A DNA stretch of 61,338 nucleotides from Pseudomonas sp. (lineage in GTDB: Bacteria; Pseudomonadota; Gammaproteobacteria; Pseudomonadales; Pseudomonadaceae): the NCBI GenBank assembly GCA_007713455.1, contig VMRT01000022.1, positions 1 through 61,338 of the forward strand, written 5' to 3'. Shown here in pieces: positions 1 through 9,426 of this stretch; positions within the stretch are counted from its first letter, which is position 1, and the number at the start of each line of letters is the position of its first letter. The notes under the pieces are model-generated. The model ran no database searches and was not told the DNA's origin. It saw only the letters and a program-made list of their open reading frames with translations. The position numbers and the translations under genes are program-made.

Positions 1-130
1 GGAAATGGCCACCGGAGTGGGGTCCGGGTGGCGAAAACGTAAGAAATACTCGTCGAATTGATTGTTTTTTGATCATTTGGCGAGTTTAAAAGTTGCGCTA
101 GGTGGTATGCCGGGGAAATACATGGCTACT

Positions 131-355
131 TCAGACCATCCCTAGTTCTTTTGCTCGGGCCCTGGTCGCGTCGCGGCCGCAGGACTTTTGCTTAGCAAGA
201 TGGCAAAGGCGGAGTCTGAAATCATCCGGCAGCGAGAGTATGTAAACCAGAAGGCCAAGGGCTCCCCATGAGATACGGCTATCGCGTATCAAATCATTAG
301 GCAGCGTAGTGAAGTCTCTTCTGACTTTGCGCTTGATAATAACAGTGTCAGACAT
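131..355 (-). pseudogene. Truncated helix-turn-helix protein of a mobile element
   Basis: The 74 readable residues look like the N-terminus of the helix-turn-helix proteins found in small integrative elements and phages: a run about 'LPNDLIRD', then 'SWGALGLLVYILSLPDDF', then a DNA-contacting 'CGRDATRARAKEL'. In that family the wing and a long C-terminal part follow; here the frame stops two residues after 'KELGM'. The bases beyond it, to position 1, show no obvious continuation in another frame. It lies 4 bases downstream of the small DNA-binding gene on the same strand, so the two were probably co-transcribed. I read it as a gene cut short by a deletion or rearrangement. A genuine 74-residue protein cannot be excluded. 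Confidence 0.5.
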
Positions 356-359
356 GCGC

Positions 360-596
360 TTAGGCCCTGATGCCGCTGGCAGCGGGAGAGAGTTCTAAAG
401 CGTCTTGTACTTGCAGAGTCCTAAAGTAAACGCGACGGCCTATACGAACCATTGTTGGTTTTAGTTTTCGCGATAAGTCAGTGTCCGAGTACAGCGAGAC
501 GCGCAGGCCGTCCGCTGATCGGTTGAGCAGCTCAGCTATATTTGCAAGGCTCATTAATGGGCCGAAGCGTGAGAGAAGATATTCTTCCGTAGACAT
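360..596 (-). CDS. Small DNA-binding protein of the integrated element
   Basis: This is a 78-residue protein with a predicted winged-helix/excisionase-like fold: 'LMSLANIAELLNRSADGLRVSL' has the spacing of a helix-turn-helix, and 'PTMVRIGRRVYFRTLQVQDAL' resembles the beta wing plus final helix seen in AlpA/excisionase-like proteins. Such genes sit beside integrases in small islands, where they regulate excision or element genes. That role is inferred from the family and context. It is read toward the truncated helix-turn-helix gene and away from the integrase gene, whose 3' end is about 440 bases upstream. A good sigma-70 promoter with an overlapping palindrome lies about 105-150 bases upstream, which suggests repressed or autoregulated expression. 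Confidence 0.55.
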   Translation of the reverse strand: MSTEEYLLSRFGPLMSLANIAELLNRSADGLRVSLYSDTDLSRKLKPTMVRIGRRVYFRTLQVQDALELSPAASGIRA

Positions 597-700
597 TGGC
601 GCACCTTAAGTAGTTGGGCGTAGGTGGCCGTATTTTTATCTTTTACAGATAGAAGTCAAATTGCTGGCTGGCTGTTTTGCTTGGTGTTTGTAGTTTGATT

Positions 701-729
701 ATTTAATGTTGGTAAGTTTGATATGTCAA
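701..729 (-). promoter_or_regulatory. Sigma-70 promoter for the small DNA-binding gene
   Basis: On the minus strand a perfect -35 TTGACA (724-729) is followed by a 17-base spacer and TTAAAT (701-706) as the -10. Transcription would start near 694 and leave a leader of about 95 bases before the gene starting at 596. It was identified by eye only. Confidence 0.5.
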
Positions 730-744
730 TATTATATATATTGA
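726..744. promoter_or_regulatory. Operator-like palindrome over the -35 box
   Basis: TCAATAT and ATATTGA form a perfect 7-base inverted repeat around a TATAT centre, itself nearly symmetrical. It overlaps four bases of the -35 hexamer of the leftward promoter. A dimeric repressor bound here would block RNA polymerase. The adjacent small DNA-binding protein is the obvious candidate, by inference. Confidence 0.4.
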
Positions 745-954
745 TGGTTGTGTGATTTATTTTTCCTTTGCGGGTCATATGCTTATCGGTCGGATGGGAT
801 TTTGCATGGACTTTTTAGATATTTTTTTGAAGTGTTGGCTGGCCGCTGGCCGCTGGCAGTCCGGCATGGGCAATGCTTTTTAGTAGAGGCGCGATTCAGT
901 TAGGTGGACGTGTCCGCCTAGCTGGAGCGTGCCAGTGTGTGAAGAAGTGCGGTT

Positions 955-1007
<53 letters not shown>

Positions 1008-1037
1008 CTATGCGGTTCCGCTCGCGAGCGCGTGACC

Positions 1038-2117
1038 TTATGTTTGTGTTTGCTTTGATTTTTCGTTGATCGCGTCCAGTTCGGCAACCAAGTCTTCCGC
1101 CCGCAAATGAGTGTAGCGACGAAGCATTTGCATTGACTTGTGGCCGCTGATCGCCGCGACTTGTTGATCGCTCAGGCCGCCCTCGACCAATCTGCTTACT
1201 GCCTCATGCCGAAGATCGTGGAAGCGTAGATCAGGCATGCCGAGCTTAGTCTTCAGCAAGCCCCAGGTCTTGGTAAAAGCATAGGGGGCGCGCTTGCCGT
1301 TTTTGCCTGGTTCGCCAAAGAACACCAGGTCACAGTCAATCGGCCGTACTGGGTTGTTCAGTGCCGCCTGAAAGGTCTCTGTGGCCCATTTGCTGAGCGG
1401 AACGGTGCGTGCGCTGTCGTTCTTGGTATCTGAGAGGCGCACCACGCGCTTTTTCATATCGACCTGATGCCTGCGCAGGGATGTGATCTCGGATGAGCGC
1501 ATGCCGGTTTCCAGGGCGATGCGGACGATCCAGCCGAGCATGGGGTTGCTGTGATTGTTTACGGCTGTCAGCAGGCGGCGCTCTTCTTCGGCGGATAGGC
1601 GACGGTCGCGGCCTTCACCGGGGCTCGGTTTGCGGATGTTCAGCACTGGGTTGAAGCTCAGGCCCAGACCCCATTCCTGAATCGCCACTGTGAACAGGTG
1701 GCTGAGCAGGGCCAGCTCCAGGCGCACGGTGTTGTTGCTGGTGGGCTTACCGCGATTGGTGATCGAGGCCAGGCGGGTATCACGGTAGCCGGCGATGATC
1801 TCCGCTGAGAGGGCTGCCATGGAATATTTGCCCAGGTGGCTGATCAGCTGTTGCGCCTTGGTGGCTTCGGCGCGCTGGGTGGTCGGCTTCTTGGTCGGGC
1901 TGATTTCGCTGAGGTAGCGTTTCAACGCCATTTCCAAAGTCATGCGCTCGGAGCCGCTGCGCTGGATGTACACGCCTCTGACCATTTCGTCTTCGGTGCG
2001 GCGCGCCCAGTCTTCCGCGTCGCGCTTGGTGCGGAAGGTTTTGATGTTGGTTGGCCAGCCGGATTTGCGTACCAGAGCCTTCCAGGTGCCGGCATCCGTT
2101 TTGACTATTGTGGCCAT
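1038..2117 (-). CDS. Tyrosine-type site-specific integrase
   Basis: A 359-residue phage-type integrase that would insert and excise the element at the neighbouring tRNA gene. The N-terminal part has an arm-binding-like segment and a core-binding (SAM-like) region at about residues 60-160. The C-terminal catalytic domain shows the expected residues: Arg in 'ALETGMRSSEI', His-x-x-Arg in 'FHDLRHEAVSRL', the second His in 'SGHKS' and the nucleophile Tyr in 'RRYTHLR'. The ATG at 2117 is chosen because AGGA lies just upstream; a TTG five codons earlier is the alternative. The gene starts about 130 bases from the tRNA 3' end and reads away from it, the usual layout for tRNA-integrating elements. It looks intact. 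Confidence 0.9.
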   Translation of the reverse strand: MATIVKTDAGTWKALVRKSGWPTNIKTFRTKRDAEDWARRTEDEMVRGVYIQRSGSERMTLEMALKRYLSEISPTKKPTTQRAEATKAQQLISHLGKYSMAALSAEIIAGYRDTRLASITNRGKPTSNNTVRLELALLSHLFTVAIQEWGLGLSFNPVLNIRKPSPGEGRDRRLSAEEERRLLTAVNNHSNPMLGWIVRIALETGMRSSEITSLRRHQVDMKKRVVRLSDTKNDSARTVPLSKWATETFQAALNNPVRPIDCDLVFFGEPGKNGKRAPYAFTKTWGLLKTKLGMPDLRFHDLRHEAVSRLVEGGLSDQQVAAISGHKSMQMLRRYTHLRAEDLVAELDAINEKSKQTQT

Positions 2118-2214
2118 CTTTTCCTGCTCCAAAAGCGTACCGCTGCGCCGGCACTGTACTGAATTTGTACCTTTGGACTATAGGACTGGTCTAGCTGTTT
2201 TTGTAGCGGACATG

Positions 2215-2236
2215 AAAAAGCCGCGCAGTGCGCGGC
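2215..2236 (-). terminator. Rho-independent terminator after tRNA-Ile2
   Basis: On the minus strand the stem GCCGCGC/GCGCGGC with a three-base loop is followed by five T residues. It sits 9 bases past the CCA end of the tRNA, between the tRNA and the integrase promoter region. Confidence 0.8.
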
Positions 2237-2244
2237 TTTAAAGG

Positions 2245-2285
2245 TGGTGGGCCCACACGGACTCGAACCGTGGACCAAAGGATTA
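2245..2285. other. Probable attachment site at the tRNA 3' end
   Basis: Integrases of this kind usually recombine within the 3' half of a tRNA gene and leave an intact tRNA. The tRNA here is intact, with the integrase directly past its 3' end, so one att junction should lie in the anticodon-stem to CCA segment. The second copy would be at the far left end of the element, outside the window, so the exact core cannot be defined. Confidence 0.35.
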
Positions 2286-2321
2286 TGAGTCCTCTGCTCT
2301 AACCAACTGAGCTATAGGCCC
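2245..2321 (-). tRNA. tRNA-Ile2 (anticodon CAT, lysidine type)
   Basis: A complete 77-base cloverleaf with encoded CCA. The acceptor stem GGGCCTA pairs with TGGGCCC, the discriminator is A, and the anticodon loop CTCATAA has anticodon CAT. Three tRNAs carry CAT: initiator Met, elongator Met and Ile2. The stems match the Ile2 type that lies next to rpoD in Pseudomonas, where C34 is modified to lysidine by TilS and AUA codons are read. Elongator Met is the alternative and needs a tRNA classifier to exclude. The element to the left abuts its 3' end. Confidence 0.85.
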
Positions 2322-2336
2322 CCAGAAGGCCGGCGG

Positions 2337-2366
2337 ATTATACCGGCGGTATGGCGGCTGCGCCAA
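2337..2366 (-). promoter_or_regulatory. Promoter of tRNA-Ile2
   Basis: On the minus strand TTGGCG (2361-2366) and a perfect TATAAT (2337-2342) are separated by 18 bases, followed by a GC-rich discriminator and the tRNA 5' end at 2321. Confidence 0.65.
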
Positions 2367-2397
2367 TCGAAGCTAGCTGCTCCGAGGTATACGGCAG

Positions 2398-2428
2398 AAA
2401 AAAGAACCCCCGGCATGCCGGGGGTTCT
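2398..2428 (-). terminator. Terminator of rpoD
   Basis: A perfect 26-base palindrome with a 13-base arm beginning AGAACCCCCGG lies just past the rpoD stop codon. It is followed on the minus strand by a run of six T residues. This is a strong intrinsic terminator ending the rpsU-dnaG-rpoD cluster. Confidence 0.9.
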
Positions 2429-2432
2429 GGTC

Positions 2433-4286
<1,854 letters not shown>

Positions 4287-4353
4287 ATAACCCTATCCAC
4301 TGAAGGTTCTGGCGGGCTGAAAACAAGCTGAGCATTATAGCCGAGCTAGGACC

Positions 4354-6297
4354 TCAGACGCCAGTTGAGGTCGGTGTAGCGGGTATTGCATTACGGCTCA
4401 GCAGGTTACGCAGTTGGTCTTTTTCCTCTGCGCTGAGTTCACCTTGGCGAGCCTTACGCAGCAGGCTTTCGAGTCGGCGTTCCCGCTGTCGGGCGGCAAG
4501 GCTATTAATGGTGTCGAAAAACTGCTGTTCAAGGTTATCGGCCGAGATCAGCCATTCTTTCTCTGCAAGTGCGCGTAAAAGTCGCCCTTGGTCGGTTCCA
4601 TGCCAGCGGGCAATCAGCTGCAGGCTGCGCAGCTTCGGGTTCTTCTGCAGCGTGCCAAGCAGAGCAACGAGCAATTGTGCGTATGTGTCGTCTTCTGCGG
4701 CGAAATGGCTGACGTCCTCGACCTTCTGTGCTAGCTCCGGATGGTGCAGCAACGTCCGCAGCGTGGTCAGGGTCGGCGGCTCGACGGTAGCTGGCGTACG
4801 CGGACCGCGAGGTTTGAAGTCTGGTCGCTGCCCGGATTTTTTCCAGTCTTTCTTCCATTCCTTTTTTTCGCCGCGTTGTGGCTTGGGCGCTTCGGGAGGT
4901 TGGAAGAAGTCGGTCTCGGCGTAGTGCGAACCCGTGTCGTAATAGGCGGCGTCGTCGTACTCGACCGAGTTGTTGCTGGGAGCGGTGGTTGGCGCTGCTG
5001 CCATATGCTGCAGTGCTTCCCCGTTCAGGCCAGTGATCTCGGTGAGACGCTGGCGCATCAATGCGCGCAGGTTTGCACCGGGAATCTTTTCGATAAGCGG
5101 CGCTGCCAGGGTGGCCAAGTGGGCCTTGCCTTCCAGTGAGCGTGGATCGGCTTCGTCGCTCAGTTGTTGGAAGAAGTAATCGGCCAGTGGCTGTGAGTGC
5201 TGCTGAATGCGCGCGCGAAATGCATCGGTGCCCTCGGCGCGGACCAGTGTGTCCGGGTCCTCTCCGTCGGGCAGGAACAGAAAGCGCGCCCGGCGGCCAT
5301 CCTGCAGGTTCGGTAGCGTGGCTTCCAGTGCTCGCCAGGCGGCTTTGCGTCCGGCCGCGTCGCCATCGAAGCAGAACAGCACGCTGGGTACGATGCGGAA
5401 CAGGCGCTTGAGATGCTCTTCGCTGGTTGCCGTACCAAGGGTGGCCACGGCGTTGCGCAAGCCTTGCTGGGCCAGTGCAATGACGTCCATGTAGCCCTCG
5501 ACCACCATGATCTCGTCGAGATCTCGGTTGGCCTGCCGCGCTTCGTAAAGGCCGTAGAGTTCCTGGCCCTTGTGGAATACCGGGGTTTCCGGCGAATTCA
5601 GGTACTTGGGCTTGTCGTCGCCCAGAACGCGACCGCCGAAGGCGATGACCCGGCCGCGGCTGTCGCGGATGGGGAACATCACGCGATCGCGGAAACGGTC
5701 GTAGCGTTTGCCGTTCTCGGCGTTCTCGATCAGCAGGCCGGCGTCGATCAGCGCTTTCTGCTGCAGCGCATCGCCGCCGAGATGCTTCATCAGGTTGTCC
5801 CAGCCGGGCGGGGCGAAGCCCAATCCGAAATCCCGGGCAATCACGCCGGACAGGCCGCGGCCCTTGAGGTACTCCACGGCCGACTTGCGGGTCGCGTGGC
5901 TTTTCAGGGCTTGGCGGTAGTAATCGGCGGCGGCAGCCAGCAGTGGGTAGAGCGGCGAATCGACCGGCTGGCGTGGCTTGTGTTTGCGGCCGCTTTCCTC
6001 GTGGGGGACTTCCATTCCCGCGCGCTTGGCCAGTTCCTCGACTGCCTGGGGGAAGTCCAGCTGGTCGTGGTCCATGACGAAGCCCAGCGCATTGCCACCA
6101 GCGCCGCAGCCGAAGCAATAGTAGAACTGCTTGTCCGGACTGACGCTGAACGAGGGTGTCTTTTCCTTGTGAAAAGGGCAGAGGGCGCTGTAGTTCTTGC
6201 CGGCCTTTTTCAGTTGGATGCGCGAGCCGACCACCTCGACGATGTCGGAGCGGTTGAGCAGGTCGTCGATGAAGGATTGGGGGATCAGGCCGGCCAT
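4354..6297 (-). CDS. dnaG: DNA primase DnaG
   Basis: A 647-residue primase that makes RNA primers at the replication fork with DnaB. The N-terminal CHC2 zinc-binding domain shows 'CPFHKEKTPSF' and 'FYYCFGC' (about residues 40-64). The catalytic TOPRIM core has 'VVEGYMDVIAL' and the Asp pair in 'FCFDGDAAGRKA'. A linker rich in Lys, Pro and charged residues (about 430-500) joins the C-terminal helicase-binding domain. It is translated from ATG at 6297, with the rpsU gene about 140 bases upstream. Two hairpins between rpsU and dnaG probably reduce read-through, so primase is made in much lower amount than S21. Confidence 0.97.
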   Translation of the reverse strand: MAGLIPQSFIDDLLNRSDIVEVVGSRIQLKKAGKNYSALCPFHKEKTPSFSVSPDKQFYYCFGCGAGGNALGFVMDHDQLDFPQAVEELAKRAGMEVPHEESGRKHKPRQPVDSPLYPLLAAAADYYRQALKSHATRKSAVEYLKGRGLSGVIARDFGLGFAPPGWDNLMKHLGGDALQQKALIDAGLLIENAENGKRYDRFRDRVMFPIRDSRGRVIAFGGRVLGDDKPKYLNSPETPVFHKGQELYGLYEARQANRDLDEIMVVEGYMDVIALAQQGLRNAVATLGTATSEEHLKRLFRIVPSVLFCFDGDAAGRKAAWRALEATLPNLQDGRRARFLFLPDGEDPDTLVRAEGTDAFRARIQQHSQPLADYFFQQLSDEADPRSLEGKAHLATLAAPLIEKIPGANLRALMRQRLTEITGLNGEALQHMAAAPTTAPSNNSVEYDDAAYYDTGSHYAETDFFQPPEAPKPQRGEKKEWKKDWKKSGQRPDFKPRGPRTPATVEPPTLTTLRTLLHHPELAQKVEDVSHFAAEDDTYAQLLVALLGTLQKNPKLRSLQLIARWHGTDQGRLLRALAEKEWLISADNLEQQFFDTINSLAARQRERRLESLLRKARQGELSAEEKDQLRNLLSRNAIPATPTSTGV

Positions 6298-6338
6298 AGA
6301 GGTATCTGATTACGCTCGCATTGCATGAGCCGGAAATG

Positions 6339-6375
6339 AAAAAACTCCGGCCTTTCGCCGGCTGGCGAAGCGGAG
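6339..6375 (-). terminator. Intercistronic terminator rpsU-dnaG (distal)
   Basis: An imperfect stem closed by CTCCG/CGGAG with inner CTTCGCC/GGCGAAAG pairing is followed on the minus strand by six T residues. It lies 42 bases before the dnaG start. It probably acts as a leaky terminator in the macromolecular-synthesis operon. Confidence 0.7.
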
Positions 6376-6390
6376 TAAGCATGCAATGCA

Positions 6391-6412
6391 AAGCCCGGCC
6401 TGAGCCGGGCTT
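6391..6412 (-). terminator. Intercistronic hairpin rpsU-dnaG (proximal)
   Basis: AAGCCCGGC and GCCGGGCTT form a perfect 9-base-pair stem with a four-base loop, 24 bases past the rpsU stop. The T-run after it is short (TT then TGC), so it may stabilise the rpsU mRNA 3' end as much as terminate. Confidence 0.6.
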
Positions 6413-6435
6413 GATGCGACGTCAGCTGTACTGGA

Positions 6436-6651
6436 TTAGTACAGGCGGACGCTGCGGCGCTGCTCGCGCTGCACTTTCTTGGCGTGACGCTTGACTGCAG
6501 CGGCAGCCTTGCGCTTGCGCTCGGAAGTCGGCTTCTCGTAGAACTCGCGCGAGCGGACTTCGGCCAGAACGCCTGCTTTTTCGCAGGAACGCTTGAAGCG
6601 ACGCAGTGCTACGTCGAAGGGTTCATTCTCTTTAACTTTGACAGCGGGCAT
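6436..6651 (-). CDS. rpsU: 30S ribosomal protein S21
   Basis: A 71-residue, very basic protein of the small ribosomal subunit, near the anti-Shine-Dalgarno region of 16S rRNA. The sequence '[26 protein letters not shown]' and the Arg/Lys-rich C-terminus ending 'RRSVRLY' are diagnostic. It is first in the rpsU-dnaG-rpoD cluster and has a clear promoter about 80-110 bases upstream. Confidence 0.98.
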   Translation of the reverse strand: MPAVKVKENEPFDVALRRFKRSCEKAGVLAEVRSREFYEKPTSERKRKAAAAVKRHAKKVQREQRRSVRLY

Positions 6652-6732
6652 CCAGGACTTACCTTCACTTGATTACCGGTGGCAACGCGCTTCGGCAATG
6701 ACTCGCAAGCACGCTGGTTTTAAGGGTTGCGG

Positions 6733-6761
6733 ATGTTACCCGCTCCAATTGCGGAATGCAA
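6733..6761 (-). promoter_or_regulatory. Promoter of rpsU
   Basis: On the minus strand TTGCAT (6756-6761), a 17-base spacer and TAACAT (6733-6738) form a good sigma-70 promoter. Its start would leave a leader of about 75 bases before rpsU. This is the likely main promoter of the rpsU-dnaG-rpoD cluster. Confidence 0.6.
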
Positions 6762-6847
6762 AGCCCCTGATCGAAAAGCGCTGGTCGGTCGGACGGCCCG
6801 ACGATTAATATGCACGGCTTCATTCGCCCTCCGGAAAGGTTGAACCC

Positions 6848-7873
6848 ATGCTGGTGCTGGGGTTGGAAACGTCCTGCGACGAGACTGGTGTCGCGCTTTA
6901 CGACAGCGAACAGGGCCTGCTGGCCGACGCGCTATTCAGCCAGATCGACCTGCATCGCGTCTATGGCGGCGTGGTGCCTGAGCTCGCCTCGCGCGATCAC
7001 GTGAAACGCATGCTGCCGCTGATTCGCCAGGTGCTGGAGGAGGCGGGCCGCGAGGCCGGCCAGATCGATGCGGTGGCCTATACGGCCGGTCCCGGACTGG
7101 TCGGTGCGCTGCTGGTTGGGGCCTCCTGCGCCCAGGCGCTGGCGTTGGCCTGGGGCGTACCGGCTGTCGGCGTGCACCATATGGAAGGTCACCTGCTGGC
7201 ACCGATGCTCGAAGCGCAGCCGCCGCAGTTCCCGTTCGTCGCTTTGCTGGTGTCGGGTGGCCATACGCAGCTTGTTCGCGTGGATGGCATTGGCCGGTAC
7301 GAGCTGCTCGGCGAATCGGTGGACGATGCCGCTGGCGAGGCCTTCGACAAGACCGCCAAGCTGATGGGCCTGCGTTATCCCGGCGGGCCGGAAATCGCCC
7401 GTCTGGCCGAGCAGGGCACTCCGGGACGCTTCGTCTTTCCGCGGCCGATGACTGATCGGCCCGGTCTGGATTTCAGTTTCAGCGGCCTGAAGACCTTTAC
7501 CCTCAATACCTGGCAGCAGTGCCGCAGTGCGGGCGACGAATCCGAGCAGACCCGCTGCGACATCGCGCTGGCGTTCCAGCAGGCTGTGGTCGAAACCCTG
7601 ACCATCAAGTGTCGCCGAGCCCTTAGGCAGACGGGCCTGACGTCGCTGGTCATCGCCGGCGGGGTCAGCGCCAATCAGTCTCTGCGCCAGTCGCTGGAGC
7701 GGATGCTCGGTGAGTTCAAGGGTCAGGTCTTCTATGCGCGGCCACGTTTCTGCACCGACAACGGTGCGATGATCGCTTACGCTGGCTGTCAGCGCTTGCT
7801 CGCCGGGCAGCATGATGGTCCGGCGATCACCGTACAGCCGCGTTGGTCGATGGACACACTGCCGGCGATCTGA
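6848..7873 (+). CDS. tsaD: tRNA threonylcarbamoyladenosine synthase subunit TsaD
   Basis: A 341-residue TsaD (formerly Gcp/YgjD). With TsaB and TsaE it transfers threonylcarbamoyl onto A37 of tRNAs that read ANN codons. The ASKHA-fold nucleotide site starts at '[19 protein letters not shown]'. The metal-binding histidines are in '[12 protein letters not shown]', and 'VSGGHTQLV' and '[10 protein letters not shown]' are family signatures. It is transcribed divergently from rpsU, as in related genomes. The start follows GGAAAGG with good spacing. Confidence 0.97.
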   Translation: MLVLGLETSCDETGVALYDSEQGLLADALFSQIDLHRVYGGVVPELASRDHVKRMLPLIRQVLEEAGREAGQIDAVAYTAGPGLVGALLVGASCAQALALAWGVPAVGVHHMEGHLLAPMLEAQPPQFPFVALLVSGGHTQLVRVDGIGRYELLGESVDDAAGEAFDKTAKLMGLRYPGGPEIARLAEQGTPGRFVFPRPMTDRPGLDFSFSGLKTFTLNTWQQCRSAGDESEQTRCDIALAFQQAVVETLTIKCRRALRQTGLTSLVIAGGVSANQSLRQSLERMLGEFKGQVFYARPRFCTDNGAMIAYAGCQRLLAGQHDGPAITVQPRWSMDTLPAI

Positions 7874-7888
7874 TGAGCGTCAGAGCGG

Positions 7889-8458
7889 TCAGAAATGCCG
7901 TTCCCGGCCGGCGAACAGGTCGCGCACGTTGCTGCGATGGCGCCAGACGATCAATGTGGCGAGCAGGCTCATCGGCAACAGCGCGCCGGGTTGCTGCCAG
8001 GCCAGCAGTGGCAGGCATAGCGGCAGGGCGATAAGGGCAGCCAGCGAGCTGGTCCGGGTCAGGCGGAATACCAGCAGCCAGGCGACGATGGCCAGCAGTG
8101 CTGCCGGCGGGTAGAGCGCGAGCAGGGTGCCGGCGGCGGTGGCGACCCCCTTGCCGCCACGGAAGCGAAAATACAACGGATAGAGATGGCCGCAGACCGC
8201 TGCCAGACCGATCCAGGCCTGTTGCTGGACGGACATGTCCAGCGAGGCGGCCAGCAGTACGGGCAGCAGGCCTTTGAGCAGATCGCCGAACAGCGTGCAG
8301 ATCGCCAGTCGCTTGCCTGCCAGACGAAGCATATTGGTGGCGCCGGGGTTGCCGGAGCCGCCGGCACGCGGGTCGGGCATTCCGGCCAGGCGGCTAAGCA
8401 GTATGGCGAATGACAGCGAGCCGATCAGGTACGCGAGCAAGGTCAGCAGCCAGAACAT
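7889..8458 (-). CDS. plsY: Glycerol-3-phosphate acyltransferase PlsY
   Basis: A 189-residue inner-membrane enzyme that acylates glycerol-3-phosphate from acyl-phosphate, the first step of phospholipid synthesis. It has at least five hydrophobic segments. The three family motifs are visible: '[11 protein letters not shown]' (about 37-47), '[11 protein letters not shown]', and '[11 protein letters not shown]'. The ATG at 8458 gives '[14 protein letters not shown]' and the usual length; ATG at 8467 adds three residues. Longer upstream starts run into the folB gene on the other strand and are not credible. It converges on tsaD, 15 bases away, and diverges from folB. Confidence 0.95.
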   Translation of the reverse strand: MFWLLTLLAYLIGSLSFAILLSRLAGMPDPRAGGSGNPGATNMLRLAGKRLAICTLFGDLLKGLLPVLLAASLDMSVQQQAWIGLAAVCGHLYPLYFRFRGGKGVATAAGTLLALYPPAALLAIVAWLLVFRLTRTSSLAALIALPLCLPLLAWQQPGALLPMSLLATLIVWRHRSNVRDLFAGRERHF

Positions 8459-8533
8459 GGAATCCATCCGGGGCAGGGAGCCTCTGAGTCTAACGGCGCG
8501 TTTCGAGCTTGTCGTGCCGCAGGAGAACGTTGC

Positions 8534-8887
8534 GTGGATACAGTCTTCATCGAAGGCCTGGAAGTGGATACGGTAATCGGCGCCTACGACTGGGAGCGCG
8601 GGATTCGCCAGTGCCTGCAGCTCGATCTGACGCTGTGCTGGGACATCCGTCCCGCCGCCGAGCATGACGAGCTGGACAAGGCGCTGGATTACGCCCAGGT
8701 CGCGGCGACCATCGATCGCTTTGCTGCCGAAGCTCGCTTCGAATTGGTCGAGACGTTCGCCGAGCGTCTGGCGCAAAAGTTGATGAGCGAGTTCGGCATC
8801 GTCTGGCTGCGCCTGCGGGTCACCAAACCAGGCGTCAATGCCCGTGCCCGTGCGCTGGGCGTGGAGATCGAACGCGGATGTCGCTGA
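8534..8887 (+). CDS. folB: Dihydroneopterin aldolase FolB
   Basis: A 117-residue enzyme of folate synthesis that converts 7,8-dihydroneopterin to 6-hydroxymethyl-dihydropterin and glycolaldehyde. Signatures are '[22 protein letters not shown]' with the catalytic Glu in the first strand region, 'ALDYAQVA', and 'VETFAERLA'. '[19 protein letters not shown]' forms the last strands with the active-site Lys. It starts with GTG at 8534, placed 8 bases after AGGAG. Its end overlaps the start of folK by 10 bases, so the two are translationally coupled and catalyse consecutive steps. Confidence 0.95.
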   Translation: MDTVFIEGLEVDTVIGAYDWERGIRQCLQLDLTLCWDIRPAAEHDELDKALDYAQVAATIDRFAAEARFELVETFAERLAQKLMSEFGIVWLRLRVTKPGVNARARALGVEIERGCR

Positions 8888-9420
8888 CCCCCGTCATGCT
8901 CGGCCTGGGCAGCAATGTGCAGCGCATCGAGCGCCTGCATGCCGGGCTCGATGCACTGGCCGAGCTGCTGCAGGATATGCGTTGCTCGCCAGTGTTCGAG
9001 AGCCTGGCGGTGGGCTATAAGGGCGACAACTTCTACAACCTGGTGGTCGCCGGCTACACCGACCTGCCGCTGACGGAACTGGACCGCCGGCTCAAGTTCA
9101 TTGAGGCGGACAACGGCCGTTACGCGCCGGATCGCAAGGGGTTGCCGCTGGATATCGATGTGCTGCTGTATGGCGAGCTGGTCGGCAACTTCCATGGCTT
9201 GCTGCTGCCGCGTGCGGAGATCCTGAAGAACGCCTTCGTGCTCTGGCCGCTGGCGTTATTGGCGCCGACCGTCAAACATCCCGCTGCAGGCGAGGCCTTT
9301 GCCGATCTGTGGGCGCAGTCATCCATCGACCAGCAGCTCTGGCCAGTGCCGTTTCAGTGGCGCGGCAGCGAGCTTACGCCTGCCGATCTGATCCGCAACC
9401 ATCCTCCACAGCGCGCCTGA
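8878..9420 (+). CDS. folK: 2-amino-4-hydroxy-6-hydroxymethyldihydropteridine diphosphokinase
   Basis: A 180-residue HPPK that transfers pyrophosphate from ATP to 6-hydroxymethyl-dihydropterin, directly after FolB. The N-terminal '[14 protein letters not shown]' and the signature '[15 protein letters not shown]' are visible; the Asp residues of the latter bind the two magnesium ions. The ATG at 8878 overlaps folB. An internal ATG six codons on ('MLGLGSN') is a possible alternative start. It ends 6 bases before the convergent cca gene. Confidence 0.93.
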   Translation: MSLTPVMLGLGSNVQRIERLHAGLDALAELLQDMRCSPVFESLAVGYKGDNFYNLVVAGYTDLPLTELDRRLKFIEADNGRYAPDRKGLPLDIDVLLYGELVGNFHGLLLPRAEILKNAFVLWPLALLAPTVKHPAAGEAFADLWAQSSIDQQLWPVPFQWRGSELTPADLIRNHPPQRA

Positions 9421-9426
9421 ATTGCG

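Noticed and set aside
7889..8776. A 295-residue version of PlsY
   Set aside because: The extra N-terminal 106 residues lie opposite folB, lack hydrophobic helices and exceed the family length.
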